DNA of 64,000 bases, taken from Pseudoalteromonas phenolica (lineage in GTDB: Bacteria; Pseudomonadota; Gammaproteobacteria; Enterobacterales; Alteromonadaceae). A program made the translations under genes and the position numbers. The DNA lies in the NCBI RefSeq assembly GCF_001444405.1, contig NZ_CP013187.1, positions 1,736,001 through 1,800,000 of the forward strand. The letters are read 5' to 3'. Each line of letters opens with the position of its first letter. Position 1 is the stretch's first letter. Of this stretch, positions 25,663 through 35,239 are shown piece after piece. The notes beneath the pieces were generated by a model that was not told where the DNA came from, searched no databases, and saw only the letters and a list, made by a program, of their open reading frames with translations.

Positions 25663-28347
25663 ATGACTGATCTCGCCAATGAAATCCTCCCGGTCAATAT
25701 CGAAGACGAGTTAAAAAATTCATACCTAGATTATGCGATGAGTGTAATCGTAGGTCGTGCATTACCTGACGTACGTGATGGTCTAAAGCCTGTTCACCGT
25801 CGTGTATTATTTGCCATGAATGAACTTCGTAACGACTGGAATAAGCCTTATAAGAAGTCGGCTCGTGTTGTCGGTGATGTTATCGGTAAATACCACCCGC
25901 ATGGTGACAGTGCTGTGTACGACACGATTGTTCGTATGGCTCAGCCTTTCTCTCTACGTTATATGCTGGTTGACGGTCAAGGTAACTTCGGTTCTGTTGA
26001 TGGTGACTCAGCTGCTGCGATGCGTTATACCGAAGTACGTATGGCGAAAATGTCGCATGAACTACTTGCCGATCTTGAAAAAGAAACCGTTGATTATGTA
26101 CCAAACTACGATGGTACAGAGCAAATCCCTGATGTATTACCAACTAAAGTGCCAAACTTATTAGTCAATGGTTCTTCAGGTATTGCTGTAGGTATGGCAA
26201 CAAATATTCCACCTCATAACTTAACTGAGGTGATCAACGGCTGTTTAGCGCTTATCCAAAACCCTGATTTAACGATTGAAGAGTTAATCGAATATATCCC
26301 AGGTCCAGATTTCCCAACTGCCGCGATCATTAATGGTAAGAAGGGCATCGAACAAGCATACAAAACGGGTCGTGGTAAGATTTACATTCGTGCGCGTGCT
26401 GAAATTGAAGTGGATGAAAAAACTGGTCGTGAGACTATCATCGTTCATGAAATTCCTTACCAAGTTAACAAAGCACGTTTAATCGAAAAAATCGCTGAGC
26501 TTGTAAAAGATAAGAAAATCGAAGGCATTAGTGCGCTTCGTGACGAATCTGACAAAGACGGTATGCGTATCGTTATTGAAGTTAAGCGTGGTGAAGTGGG
26601 TGAAGTACTACTAAATAACCTTTACGCGCAAACTCAAATGCAAACTGTATTCGGTATGAATATGGTTGCGCTAGATAATAACCAACCAAAGTGTTTCAAT
26701 TTAAAAGAAATGCTTGATGCGTTTATTATCCACCGTCGTGAAGTCGTTACTCGTCGTACGGTATTCGATTTACGCAAAGCGCGTGATCGAGCGCATACGC
26801 TTGAAGGTCTTGCAATTGCACTTGCGAATATCGACCCAATTATTGAGTTAATTCGTAAGTCTCCAACCCCATCAGAAGCGAAGCAAGCGCTTGTTTCACG
26901 TCCGTGGGAGTTAGGTACTGTTAAAGCCATGCTTGAAAAAGCAGGTGAAGACAACGTTGCACGCCCTGATTGGTTAGCTGCTGAGCTAGGAATCCGTGAC
27001 GGTCAATACTATTTATCTGAGCAACAAGCACAAGCTATTCTTGATTTACGCTTACACAAGCTAACGGGTCTTGAGCACGAGAAGATCCTTGGCGAATACC
27101 AAGAGCTATTAGACCTAATTGCTGAACTTCTTTATATCCTTTCTTCTCCAGAAAGATTAATGGAAGTTATTCGTGATGAATTAGTCGAAATCAAAGAGCA
27201 ATATGGTGATGAACGTCGTACTGAGATCAGTGCTGCAGCACACGATATTAGCCTTGAAGACCTTATTAATGAAGAAGATGTTGTTGTAACACTTTCTCAC
27301 GAAGGCTATGTAAAATATCAGCCTCTATCTGATTACGAAGCGCAGCGTCGTGGTGGTAAAGGTAAAGCTGCAACTAAGATGAAAGATGAAGACTTCATCG
27401 AGCGCCTATTAGTTGCAAATACACACGACACCATTTTGTGTTTCTCAACAGAAGGCAGAATGTACTGGTTGAAAGTGTACCAATTACCACTTGCATCACG
27501 TCAGGCACGCGGTAAACCAATCGTTAACTTGTTACCGCTAGAAGCGGATGAACGTATCACGACCATTTTACCGGTTCGTGAATATGAAGATGACAAGTAC
27601 GTATTGATGGCAACAGCAAACGGTACTGTTAAAAAGACACCTTTAACAGCCTATAGCCGTCAACGTGCAAGCGGAATTATTGCAATTAACCTTAATGAAG
27701 GTGATAACCTGATCGGTGCGGACATCACTGATGGTAGCAACGATATCATGCTATTCACAGATCATGGTAAAGTAGTACGATTCAACGAAAAGCTTCGTGA
27801 TTCAGAAACCGGTGAAGTTAAGATCGATCCTGAGACTGGCGAAGAAATGCTGGCCTTACGTCCTATGGGCCGTACAGCAACCGGTGTTCGCGGTATTAAG
27901 ATGCCTGAGGGTGTTAAAGTTGTATCATTGATCGTGCCTAAGAATGACGGTGCAATCTTGACCGTTACTGAGAATGGTTATGGTAAACGTACTCCACTAG
28001 AAGACTACCCAGCGAAGAGCCGTGCAACACAAGGTGTTGTATCAATTAAGGTATCTGAGCGTAATGGTAACGTAGTCGGTGCGGTGCAAGTTGAAGATAA
28101 TAATGAAATCATGATTATCTCAAACCGCGGTACGCTTGTACGTACCCGTGTTAACGAAGTTTCTACTGTCGGCCGTAACACACAAGGTGTTATTTTGATA
28201 AGAACTATTGACGAAGAACAAGTAGTTGGTTTACAACGTATCGAGGAAATCGAAGTTGATGAATTACCTGAAGACGGTTCTGAAGCAGTAGTGCAAGATA
28301 ACCCAGAAGGTACACAAGAGAGTAGTGAAGATACTCCGAGTGAATAA
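25663..28347 (+). CDS. gyrA: DNA gyrase subunit A
   Basis: Type II topoisomerase A subunit, 894 aa from ATG 25663. MTDLANEILPVNIEDELKNSYLDYAMSVI is typical, though I give only the start MTDLANEIL as evidence for choosing this ATG over GTG 25654, which sits too close to GAAGGA. The quinolone-resistance region reads HPHGDSAVYDTIVRMAQP, with wild-type Ser and Asp at the usual positions. The catalytic Tyr is in RYTEVRM and the GyrA box in QRRGGKGK. Six beta-pinwheel repeats end in an acidic tail of about 35 residues. The leader holds a hairpin at about 25604-25637. Confidence 0.98.
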   Translation: MTDLANEILPVNIEDELKNSYLDYAMSVIVGRALPDVRDGLKPVHRRVLFAMNELRNDWNKPYKKSARVVGDVIGKYHPHGDSAVYDTIVRMAQPFSLRYMLVDGQGNFGSVDGDSAAAMRYTEVRMAKMSHELLADLEKETVDYVPNYDGTEQIPDVLPTKVPNLLVNGSSGIAVGMATNIPPHNLTEVINGCLALIQNPDLTIEELIEYIPGPDFPTAAIINGKKGIEQAYKTGRGKIYIRARAEIEVDEKTGRETIIVHEIPYQVNKARLIEKIAELVKDKKIEGISALRDESDKDGMRIVIEVKRGEVGEVLLNNLYAQTQMQTVFGMNMVALDNNQPKCFNLKEMLDAFIIHRREVVTRRTVFDLRKARDRAHTLEGLAIALANIDPIIELIRKSPTPSEAKQALVSRPWELGTVKAMLEKAGEDNVARPDWLAAELGIRDGQYYLSEQQAQAILDLRLHKLTGLEHEKILGEYQELLDLIAELLYILSSPERLMEVIRDELVEIKEQYGDERRTEISAAAHDISLEDLINEEDVVVTLSHEGYVKYQPLSDYEAQRRGGKGKAATKMKDEDFIERLLVANTHDTILCFSTEGRMYWLKVYQLPLASRQARGKPIVNLLPLEADERITTILPVREYEDDKYVLMATANGTVKKTPLTAYSRQRASGIIAINLNEGDNLIGADITDGSNDIMLFTDHGKVVRFNEKLRDSETGEVKIDPETGEEMLALRPMGRTATGVRGIKMPEGVKVVSLIVPKNDGAILTVTENGYGKRTPLEDYPAKSRATQGVVSIKVSERNGNVVGAVQVEDNNEIMIISNRGTLVRTRVNEVSTVGRNTQGVILIRTIDEEQVVGLQRIEEIEVDELPEDGSEAVVQDNPEGTQESSEDTPSE

Positions 28348-28352
28348 ATCTT

Positions 28353-28378
28353 AAAAAGCGGCTTCGGCCGCTTTTTTT
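28353..28378 (+). terminator. Intrinsic terminator after gyrA
   Basis: AAAAAGCGGC-TTCG-GCCGCTTTTTTT is a textbook UUCG-looped terminator four bases after the gyrA stop. Confidence 0.95.
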
Positions 28379-28456
28379 AACTCTAAATTGCGTGAAGTTA
28401 TTCTAACAATGATATGGCTTAATGCGCCCACAAATATACAGTTTAGGAATGAGGAA

Positions 28457-29536
28457 ATGACGGTATATAACTTTTGTGCTGGTCCGGCAATGCTGCCACC
28501 AGAAGTAATGAAAAAAGCACAACAAGAATTTTTAAATTGGCAGAACCTAGGTGTATCTGTCATGGAAGTGAGCCACAGAGCTCAGCCTTATCTAGAAATG
28601 GTGAAAGAGTGCGAAGCAAGCCTTCGTCGTTTGATGGATATTTCAGATGAGTTTGAAGTTTTATTTATGCATGGCGGTGGTCGTGGCCAATTCGCTGCAG
28701 TGCCTTTAAATCTTCACTTAGATGATGCTCCAGGTGTTTATGTTGAGAATGGTATTTGGTCAAGTGGTGCAACTAAAGAAGGTGCTAAGTTTACTCAAGT
28801 AGAAGGCATTAATATTCGCACTGATGTAGATGGCCAATTTGATATTCAGCCAGTTGAACAGTGGAAATTACCTGAAAAAGCGTCGTTTATTCATTTTTGT
28901 CCTAACGAAACAATCGACGGTATTGAGATATACGATGTGCCAAAACATGATGCACCTATTGTGGCGGATATGTCTTCAATGATCCTGTCACGAGAAATCA
29001 ATGTTGATGATTTTGATTTAATTTATGCTGGTGCTCAGAAAAATATAGGCCCTTCAGGTTTGTGTATTGTTATTGTGCGCAAAACCCTGTTAGAGCGTGA
29101 AGGGTTACCACGTCCAGCTATACTTGATTATGCGATTGAAGCAAAACAGGGCAGTATGTATAACACACCACCTACTTTTGCATGGTATCTAGCAAATGAA
29201 GTGTTCCAATACCTAGAGTCGATCGGTGGTGTTAAAGCAATGGAAGCGCACAATAAGAAAAAAGCAGCGATTCTATATGACTATATTGATAGCTCTGACT
29301 TCTATTCAAATAAAGTGGCTAAACACTGTCGCTCACTGATGAATGTCCCATTTTGGCTGAAAGATGACACCTTAAACGATAAGTTTTTATCTGAAGCTGA
29401 AGCAGCAGGATTGCTTGCACTTGAAGGCCATAGATTTGTTGGCGGTATGCGTGCAAGTATTTATAACGCAATGCCAGTAGAAGGTATTGAAGCTCTAGTT
29501 GCGTTTATGGATAAATTTGCAAAGGAAAATAGTTAA
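28457..29536 (+). CDS. serC: Phosphoserine aminotransferase
   Basis: PLP enzyme of 359 aa for serine and pyridoxal phosphate synthesis. MTVYNFCAGPAMLPPEV is the normal N-terminus, and ATG 28457 follows GAGGA; the frame is open further upstream (TTG 28388) but those residues are not family-like. The PLP lysine is in YAGAQKNIGPSG (about 197), with the MEVSHR and GGGRGQF elements before it. Its stop overlaps the aroA ATG by one base, giving the conserved serC-aroA operon. Confidence 0.97.
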   Translation: MTVYNFCAGPAMLPPEVMKKAQQEFLNWQNLGVSVMEVSHRAQPYLEMVKECEASLRRLMDISDEFEVLFMHGGGRGQFAAVPLNLHLDDAPGVYVENGIWSSGATKEGAKFTQVEGINIRTDVDGQFDIQPVEQWKLPEKASFIHFCPNETIDGIEIYDVPKHDAPIVADMSSMILSREINVDDFDLIYAGAQKNIGPSGLCIVIVRKTLLEREGLPRPAILDYAIEAKQGSMYNTPPTFAWYLANEVFQYLESIGGVKAMEAHNKKKAAILYDYIDSSDFYSNKVAKHCRSLMNVPFWLKDDTLNDKFLSEAEAAGLLALEGHRFVGGMRASIYNAMPVEGIEALVAFMDKFAKENS

Positions 29537-30816
29537 TGGAACAACTTACCTTAAAGCCAATTAAAAAGGTTAGTGGTTCAGTAACCTTACCTGGCTCTAA
29601 AAGCCTATCAAACCGAATTTTGCTACTTGCAGCGCTTGCTGATGGTGTGACACAAGTCACTAATTTGTTAGATAGCGATGACATCAGACACATGCTTAAA
29701 GCGCTTGGTCAGTTAGGTGTTAAAGTCGAACTTAACGAAGACAAGACCATTGCAACAGTTCATGGCGTTTCAGGCAAATTTAAAACGCCGGATGAACCGC
29801 TGTTTTTAGGTAATGCAGGTACTGCATATCGCCCTTTGACAGCCGTTTTAGCAGCTATTGAAGGCAATTATGAGCTTATTGGCGAGCCTAGAATGGAAGA
29901 GCGTCCGATAGGTCATTTAGTTGATGCATTAGACTCTATTGATGCAGATATTACTTATCTTAAAAATAAAGATTATCCACCATTAAAAATCCTTGGTAAA
30001 AAGTTAGCTGGTGGACATGTAGAAATTGATGGCAGTATTTCAAGTCAATTTTTGACTGCGATTTTAATGGCTGCACCTTTATTAGATGGTGATTTAAATA
30101 TCTCGATCATAGGTGAACTAGTTTCAAAACCCTATATCGATATTACAATTGGTGTGATGGCAAAATTTGGTGTGCATGTAGAAAACGACAATTATCAGAG
30201 ATTTGTTGTTAATAAAGGACAATCATATCAGTCACCAAAGAGTATCATGGTAGAAGGGGATGCCTCATCTGCGTCTTACTTTATTGCTGCTGCAGCCATC
30301 AATGGTGGTGAAATAGAAATTAATGGCGTCGGCAAGGCAAGTGTGCAGGGTGATATTGGCTTTGCAAAAGTCATGGAGCAAGTTGGCGCGAAGATCGATT
30401 GGTATGATGAAAAGCTTGTTGTACGTAAAGGCGAGTTAAATGGTGTCGATATTAATGCCAATGCAATTCCTGATGCTGCTATGACATTAGCGACAGTAGC
30501 TCTTTTTGCGAAAGGCAAAACTGCAATTAGAGATATATACAATTGGCGCGTAAAAGAAACAGATCGATTACATGCGATGGCAACTGAGTTGAAGAAATTA
30601 GGTGCTGAAGTCATTGAAGGCAATGACTTTATCGAAGTATCCCCGCCTGAAAAGCTTAATTTAGTTGATATTGATACTTATGATGACCACAGGATTGCCA
30701 TGTGTTTTTCAATGGTTGCCGTTGGCGGCCAAGAAGTAATCATTAATGATCCTAAATGTACGGCGAAAACCTTTCCAACTTACTTTGATGTCTTAGAATC
30801 TTTAAGTACTAAGTAA
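29536..30816 (+). CDS. aroA: 3-phosphoshikimate 1-carboxyvinyltransferase (EPSP synthase)
   Basis: Shikimate-pathway enzyme of 426 aa that joins shikimate-3-phosphate and phosphoenolpyruvate. LPGSKSLSNRILLLAAL (about 18-34) and LGNAGTAYRPLTAVLA (about 91-106) are the class I EPSP synthase motifs; here the second reads TAYRP, so the Gly-Asn-Ala-Gly-Thr loop is the glyphosate-sensitive type. Further conserved parts are GEPRMEERPIGHLVD and the C-terminal DDHRIAMCFSM. Translationally coupled to serC. Confidence 0.97.
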   Translation: MEQLTLKPIKKVSGSVTLPGSKSLSNRILLLAALADGVTQVTNLLDSDDIRHMLKALGQLGVKVELNEDKTIATVHGVSGKFKTPDEPLFLGNAGTAYRPLTAVLAAIEGNYELIGEPRMEERPIGHLVDALDSIDADITYLKNKDYPPLKILGKKLAGGHVEIDGSISSQFLTAILMAAPLLDGDLNISIIGELVSKPYIDITIGVMAKFGVHVENDNYQRFVVNKGQSYQSPKSIMVEGDASSASYFIAAAAINGGEIEINGVGKASVQGDIGFAKVMEQVGAKIDWYDEKLVVRKGELNGVDINANAIPDAAMTLATVALFAKGKTAIRDIYNWRVKETDRLHAMATELKKLGAEVIEGNDFIEVSPPEKLNLVDIDTYDDHRIAMCFSMVAVGGQEVIINDPKCTAKTFPTYFDVLESLSTK

Positions 30817-30835
30817 TCCTCCAAGATCCTGATAA

Positions 30836-30861
30836 ACAGGGTTATAACTCTATAACCCTGT
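30836..30861. other. Perfect hairpin after aroA
   Basis: ACAGGGTTATA and TATAACCCTGT form an 11-bp stem with a 4-base loop 20 bases after the aroA stop. No T-run follows, so it may be an mRNA-stabilising or Rho-assisted 3' end rather than a simple terminator. Confidence 0.6.
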
Positions 30862-30925
30862 ACCTCAATCGTATTATTTAACAAAAAGTTACAGCTAAAA
30901 CAGGATCTATTCATAAAACATGATG

Positions 30926-30931
30926 TATAAT
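30926..30931 (+). promoter_or_regulatory. Candidate -10 element for cmk-rpsA
   Basis: An exact TATAAT lies 39 bases upstream of the cmk ATG, after the aroA hairpin. I see no convincing -35 hexamer at 17 bases. Confidence 0.4.
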
Positions 30932-30969
30932 GCCGCGGAATTTTTTGGTGAGCATTTCAGGAGGTTTAA

Positions 30970-31683
30970 ATGCAGGCTGCAATGCCAGTTATCACCGTTG
31001 ACGGTCCAAGTGGTTCAGGTAAAGGAACCGTTTGTCGTTTATTAGCTGAAAAATTGAATTGGGAAGTGTTAGATAGCGGGGCAATATACCGTGTTCTTGC
31101 ACTCGCAGCAATTCATCACCACATAGAATTAGACAACGAAGAAGCATTGGTGCCTCTTGCTGCTAATCTTGATGTGCAATTTCCAATCGACCATGAAACT
31201 AAATCATGTAAAGTGATTTTAGAAGGCGAAGACGTTAGTTTAACGATTCGAAATGAAGAAGTGGGCGCTGCTGCATCAAAGGTTGCAGCCTTGCCGCGAG
31301 TTCGTGAAGCGCTCCTTCGTCGTCAGCGAGCGTTCAGAACTGAAGCTGGGTTAATTGCAGATGGTAGAGATATGGGGACGGTTGTTTTCCCAAGTGCAGA
31401 AGTAAAAATTTACCTAACAGCAAGCGCAGAAGAGCGCGCTCAACGTCGTTTTGATGAGTTGAATGGTCGTGGGTTAGATGTTACACTAAGTGGTCTTCTT
31501 GCTGATATACAAGCGAGAGATGAAAGAGATATGAATCGTAAAGTCGCGCCGCTTATCCCGGCCGATGATGCCATTGTAATTGACACAACGATTTTGAATG
31601 CTGAAGAAGTGTTTAATGAAGTTCAGAAAATACTTGAACAAGCCGTTATCGATGGCAAATTAAAACAATCTCTCATAGCCTAA
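30970..31683 (+). CDS. cmk: Cytidylate kinase
   Basis: CMP/dCMP kinase, 237 aa. P-loop VDGPSGSGKGT at residues 10-20, then DSGAIYRVLAL, and DGRDMGTVVFPSA for nucleotide binding, with the LID region RDERDMNRKVAPL. The start ATG 30970 is set by a perfect AGGAGG five bases upstream. It precedes rpsA as in E. coli. Confidence 0.97.
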   Translation: MQAAMPVITVDGPSGSGKGTVCRLLAEKLNWEVLDSGAIYRVLALAAIHHHIELDNEEALVPLAANLDVQFPIDHETKSCKVILEGEDVSLTIRNEEVGAAASKVAALPRVREALLRRQRAFRTEAGLIADGRDMGTVVFPSAEVKIYLTASAEERAQRRFDELNGRGLDVTLSGLLADIQARDERDMNRKVAPLIPADDAIVIDTTILNAEEVFNEVQKILEQAVIDGKLKQSLIA

Positions 31684-31774
31684 TTTTTAATGTACTGACA
31701 GGATGTCGGTACTTGTTAAACTACCCCATGCGGCATGGTTGCCAATTGGATTATTAAATATTTAGAGACGTATA

Positions 31775-33442
31775 ATGTCAGAAAATTTTGCGCAGTTATT
31801 TGAAGAAAGCCTAAAGGGTTTTGAAGCAGAACAAGGTTCAATCGTTAAAGGTACTGTTATCTCAATCGAGAACAACATCGTTCTTGTTGACGCTGGCCTA
31901 AAATCTGAAAGTGCAATCCCTGCAGAGCAATTCAAAAATGCTGCTGGTGAACTAGAAGTTGCTGTTGGTGATGAAGTAGACGTAGCACTTGATGCTATCG
32001 AAGATGGTTTCGGTGAAACTATCCTTTCTCGTGAGAAAGCTAAGCGTCACGAAGCTTGGATCCGTCTTGAGAAAGCATGTGAAGAGCAAGAGACTGTTAC
32101 TGGTATCATCAATGGTAAAGTTAAAGGCGGTTTCACTGTTGAAGTTGATTCAATCCGTGCATTCCTACCTGGTTCACTTGTTGATGTTCGTCCAGTACGT
32201 GACACAACTCACCTTGAAGGTAAAGAGTTAGAGTTCAAAGTAATCAAGCTTGACCAGAAGCGTAACAACGTTGTTGTTTCTCGTCGTGCAGTTATCGAGT
32301 CTGAAAACTCACAAGAGCGTGATGAACTACTTGCTAACCTTGTTGAAGGTCAAGAAGTTAAAGGTATCGTTAAGAACCTTACTGACTACGGTGCATTCGT
32401 AGACCTAGGTGGTGTTGATGGTCTTCTACACATCACTGACATGGCTTGGAAGCGCGTTAAGCACCCAAGTGAAATCGTTAACGTTGGTGACGAAATCGCA
32501 GTTAAAGTACTTAAGTTCGACAAAGAGAAGACGCGTGTTTCTCTAGGTCTTAAGCAGCTTGGCGAAGATCCATGGGCAGCTATCGCTGGTCGTTACCCTG
32601 AAGGTGCTAAGCTTTCAGGTCGTGTTACTAACCTAACTGACTACGGTTGTTTCGTTGAAATCGAAGAAGGTGTTGAAGGTCTAGTTCACGTTTCAGAAAT
32701 GGATTGGACTAACAAAAACATCCACCCTTCAAAAGTTGTTTCACTAGGTGACACTGTTGAAGTTATGGTTCTTGAAATCGACGAAGAGCGTCGTCGTATT
32801 TCTCTAGGTCTTAAGCAGTGTATTGCTAACCCATGGCAAGAATTTGCTCGTCTACAGAACAAAGGCGACCAAGTTACAGGTAAGATTAAGTCAATCACTG
32901 ACTTCGGTATCTTCATCGGTCTTGAAGGTGGTATCGACGGTCTTGTACACCTATCTGACATCTCTTGGAATACTCCAGGTGAAGAAGCAGTACGTGAGTA
33001 CAAGAAAGGCGACGAAATCACTGCAATCGTACTTCAAGTTGACCCAGAGCGTGAGCGTATCTCACTAGGCGTTAAGCAAATTGAAGCAGATCCTTTCAAT
33101 AACTACCTAGACGCAAACAAAAAAGGTGCTATTGTTAAAGGTAAAGTGACTGAAGTTGACGCGAAAGGTGCAACTGTTGAGCTTATCGAAGGTGTTGAAG
33201 GTTACATCCGTGTAGCTGACATCGCTCAAGAGCGTGTTGAAGATGCAACTACTGTTGTTTCTGCAGGCGACGAAATTGAAGCTAAATTCGTAGGTGTTGA
33301 TCGTAAGAACCGTACTATCAGCCTATCAGTTAAAGCTATGTTCGAAGCTGAAGAGAAAGAAGTTCTTGAGAAGCTTAAGAAAGAAGAGCCTGCATTCGAA
33401 AATGCAATGGCTGCAGCTTTCAAAAACGCTCAGAAAGACTAA
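31775..33442 (+). CDS. rpsA: 30S ribosomal protein S1
   Basis: Six S1 RNA-binding domains in 555 aa (E. coli S1 is 557). The central repeats are clearest, each with a G-x-V-x-x-hTDYGxFV and G-L-h-H-h-S/T-D/E-M pattern (for instance LTDYGAFVDLGGVDG and ITDFGIFIGLEGGIDG). S1 unfolds mRNA for initiation. The short leader contains a CCATG-CGG-CATGG hairpin (about 31725-31738), reminiscent of the structured rpsA leaders that S1 uses to repress its own translation. Codon use is strongly biased, as expected for a highly expressed gene. Confidence 0.98.
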   Translation: MSENFAQLFEESLKGFEAEQGSIVKGTVISIENNIVLVDAGLKSESAIPAEQFKNAAGELEVAVGDEVDVALDAIEDGFGETILSREKAKRHEAWIRLEKACEEQETVTGIINGKVKGGFTVEVDSIRAFLPGSLVDVRPVRDTTHLEGKELEFKVIKLDQKRNNVVVSRRAVIESENSQERDELLANLVEGQEVKGIVKNLTDYGAFVDLGGVDGLLHITDMAWKRVKHPSEIVNVGDEIAVKVLKFDKEKTRVSLGLKQLGEDPWAAIAGRYPEGAKLSGRVTNLTDYGCFVEIEEGVEGLVHVSEMDWTNKNIHPSKVVSLGDTVEVMVLEIDEERRRISLGLKQCIANPWQEFARLQNKGDQVTGKIKSITDFGIFIGLEGGIDGLVHLSDISWNTPGEEAVREYKKGDEITAIVLQVDPERERISLGVKQIEADPFNNYLDANKKGAIVKGKVTEVDAKGATVELIEGVEGYIRVADIAQERVEDATTVVSAGDEIEAKFVGVDRKNRTISLSVKAMFEAEEKEVLEKLKKEEPAFENAMAAAFKNAQKD

Positions 33443-33456
33443 TTTCGAGTACAGAT

Positions 33457-33484
33457 AGAAAGGGCACTTTTGCCCTTTCTTTTT
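33457..33484 (+). terminator. Intrinsic terminator after rpsA
   Basis: AGAAAGGGCA-CTTT-TGCCCTTTCT is followed by TTTT, 15 bases after the rpsA stop and before ihfB. It should limit read-through into ihfB. Confidence 0.9.
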
Positions 33485-33500
33485 ATTTTGAGGAAAAATT

Positions 33501-33791
33501 ATGACAAAGTCAGAATTGATAGAACAGTTAGCTGAACAACATATTCATATTCCAGTTAAGGACGTTGAAAATGCCGTTAAAGAGATTCTTGAACAAATGG
33601 CAGGGTCATTAGCAGATTCAGAACGAATTGAGATTCGTGGATTTGGTAGTTTTTCGCTACATTACCGTGCCCCTCGTACAGGTCGTAACCCAAAAACTGG
33701 TGAAACAGTAGAATTAGATGGTAAACACGTACCACACTTTAAGCCTGGTAAAGAGCTTAGAGACAGAGTAAATGAAAGTATTGCAGGTTAA
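33501..33791 (+). CDS. ihfB: Integration host factor, beta subunit
   Basis: A 96-aa DNA-bending protein of the HU/IHF family. MTKSELIEQLA starts the dimerisation helices, RIEIRGFGSFSLHYRAPR is the core strand, and RNPKTGETVELDGKHVPHFKPGKELRDRVN contains the beta-arm with the Pro that intercalates into DNA. ATG follows GAGG. It lies after rpsA as in E. coli. Confidence 0.97.
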   Translation: MTKSELIEQLAEQHIHIPVKDVENAVKEILEQMAGSLADSERIEIRGFGSFSLHYRAPRTGRNPKTGETVELDGKHVPHFKPGKELRDRVNESIAG

Positions 33792-33804
33792 GGGTGGGTA
33801 GCAG

Positions 33805-34071
33805 TTGGTAAAGATCGCCAAAAAAGGATTGTTGTTAGTTCTAATAGTTTTAGCTTTTGTAATAGGTTCGCAAAACCCATCAGAAGTACAAGTAAACTAT
33901 ATATTAGCGAGTAGCACTTTACCTCTTGCCACTATTCTCGCAATCACTTTTGTTATTGGGTTATTGATTGGTTGTTTAATCGGAACTGCCTCCGTTTCAA
34001 AACTAAAATGGCAGAATTACCGCTTAAATAAAAAAGATAAAGTAACTACTGATCAGATAAATACTCAATAA
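33805..34071 (+). CDS. lapA: LapA family protein (lipopolysaccharide assembly protein A)
   Basis: Small inner-membrane protein of 88 aa (DUF1049). Two transmembrane helices, at about 6-24 and 40-62, enclose the family motif SQNPSEVQVNYI. It ends with a short basic cytoplasmic tail. LapA works with LapB in controlling LPS synthesis. The start is TTG 33805, eight bases after AGGGTGGG; no ATG fits. It overlaps lapB by one base (TAATGA). Confidence 0.9.
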   Translation: MVKIAKKGLLLVLIVLAFVIGSQNPSEVQVNYILASSTLPLATILAITFVIGLLIGCLIGTASVSKLKWQNYRLNKKDKVTTDQINTQ

Positions 34072-35207
34072 TGATAGAGCTGCTGTTTTTACTTCTTCCT
34101 GTTGCTGCTGCTTACGGTTATGTAATGGGTAAGAATAGTGCTAAGAATCAAGCTCATGAATACAGCAGAAAAATAACATCCGAATACAGCAAAGGGCTTA
34201 AATTCTTACTTGACCGTGAAGAAGATCAGGGTCTAGAGCACCTTATACAGCTTCTTGAAGTCTCTGCCGACTCTGTCGAGCATTACCTTACTTTAGCCAG
34301 TTTATTTCGCAAACGAGGCGAAATAGATAGAGCAATCAAAATTCATGAACTCCTTCTTAATCAGCCAAATTTAGATGAACGCATCATGTCTGATTGCAGG
34401 CTTGAGCTTGCGCAAGATTACATTATGGCTGGCTTATTAGACAGTGCTGAAGAGCATTTAATCATCCTTGTTAAGTCAAATAACACGCAAGCGCTAGAGC
34501 CGATCATTAATTTATACTCGCAAATGAGTGAGTGGCAAAAAGGCGTGAATATGTTTGAAGCTCACAGTGACTTATTTAGTAAAAGAAGTCATTGTGCAGC
34601 AATAGCTAACTTTTATTGTGAAACCGCATTGTCTAGTCAAACGCCTAAATTAATGGAAAAGACGTTTGCACTAAACCATAAAACAATTCGCCCTATGTAT
34701 GAACTTGGTTTAGATGCTTATAAGAATGAAGATTATGTAAAAAGTATATATTATTGGCGAAAACTCATTTGTAGCTTTACTGATACAGCGCCAATTTATA
34801 TGGAACAACTTGAGCATAGCTATAATGCACTTAATTTACAGTCTCAGTTTTATGAACTGATCAGTGAATTATTGCCTAAGGGCGGTATGCTGATAAAAAT
34901 AAAACATTGCCAATCTTTATTGGAATTAAATAAAGCAAATGAAGCGATAGAATTTCTAACTGATAGTTTAAAACGTGAGCCATCAATTAGAGGTTTTAGT
35001 TATTTATTAAAACTACTGAGTAGCAAAAACCATAAACTACAAGATGTATTACATGAAATTGACCATTTGGTCACGTCGTACATCAATACCAAACCAGAGT
35101 ATCAGTGTCGACACTGTGGTTTTACAAGCCATAAATTATATTGGCTTTGCCCCTCTTGTAAGCATTGGGAGACCATACGACCCAATAAAGGCGTTGATGG
35201 TTTTTAA
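34071..35207 (+). CDS. lapB: Lipopolysaccharide assembly protein B (YciM)
   Basis: Inner-membrane-anchored TPR protein of 378 aa. One N-terminal helix (2-20) is followed by about nine TPR repeats and a C-terminal rubredoxin-type metal site, CRHCG and CPSC near residues 345-370. In E. coli LapB helps FtsH degrade LpxC, so it sets the LPS/phospholipid balance. The gene is coupled to lapA and lies between ihfB and pyrF, the conserved order. Confidence 0.95.
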   Translation: MIELLFLLLPVAAAYGYVMGKNSAKNQAHEYSRKITSEYSKGLKFLLDREEDQGLEHLIQLLEVSADSVEHYLTLASLFRKRGEIDRAIKIHELLLNQPNLDERIMSDCRLELAQDYIMAGLLDSAEEHLIILVKSNNTQALEPIINLYSQMSEWQKGVNMFEAHSDLFSKRSHCAAIANFYCETALSSQTPKLMEKTFALNHKTIRPMYELGLDAYKNEDYVKSIYYWRKLICSFTDTAPIYMEQLEHSYNALNLQSQFYELISELLPKGGMLIKIKHCQSLLELNKANEAIEFLTDSLKREPSIRGFSYLLKLLSSKNHKLQDVLHEIDHLVTSYINTKPEYQCRHCGFTSHKLYWLCPSCKHWETIRPNKGVDGF

Positions 35208-35239
35208 GGCTTATTTAACTTTATTCGATTAGGATTATT

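Noticed and set aside
28388..28456. N-terminal extension of SerC
   Set aside because: The extra residues are not family-like, and ATG 28457 follows GAGGA.
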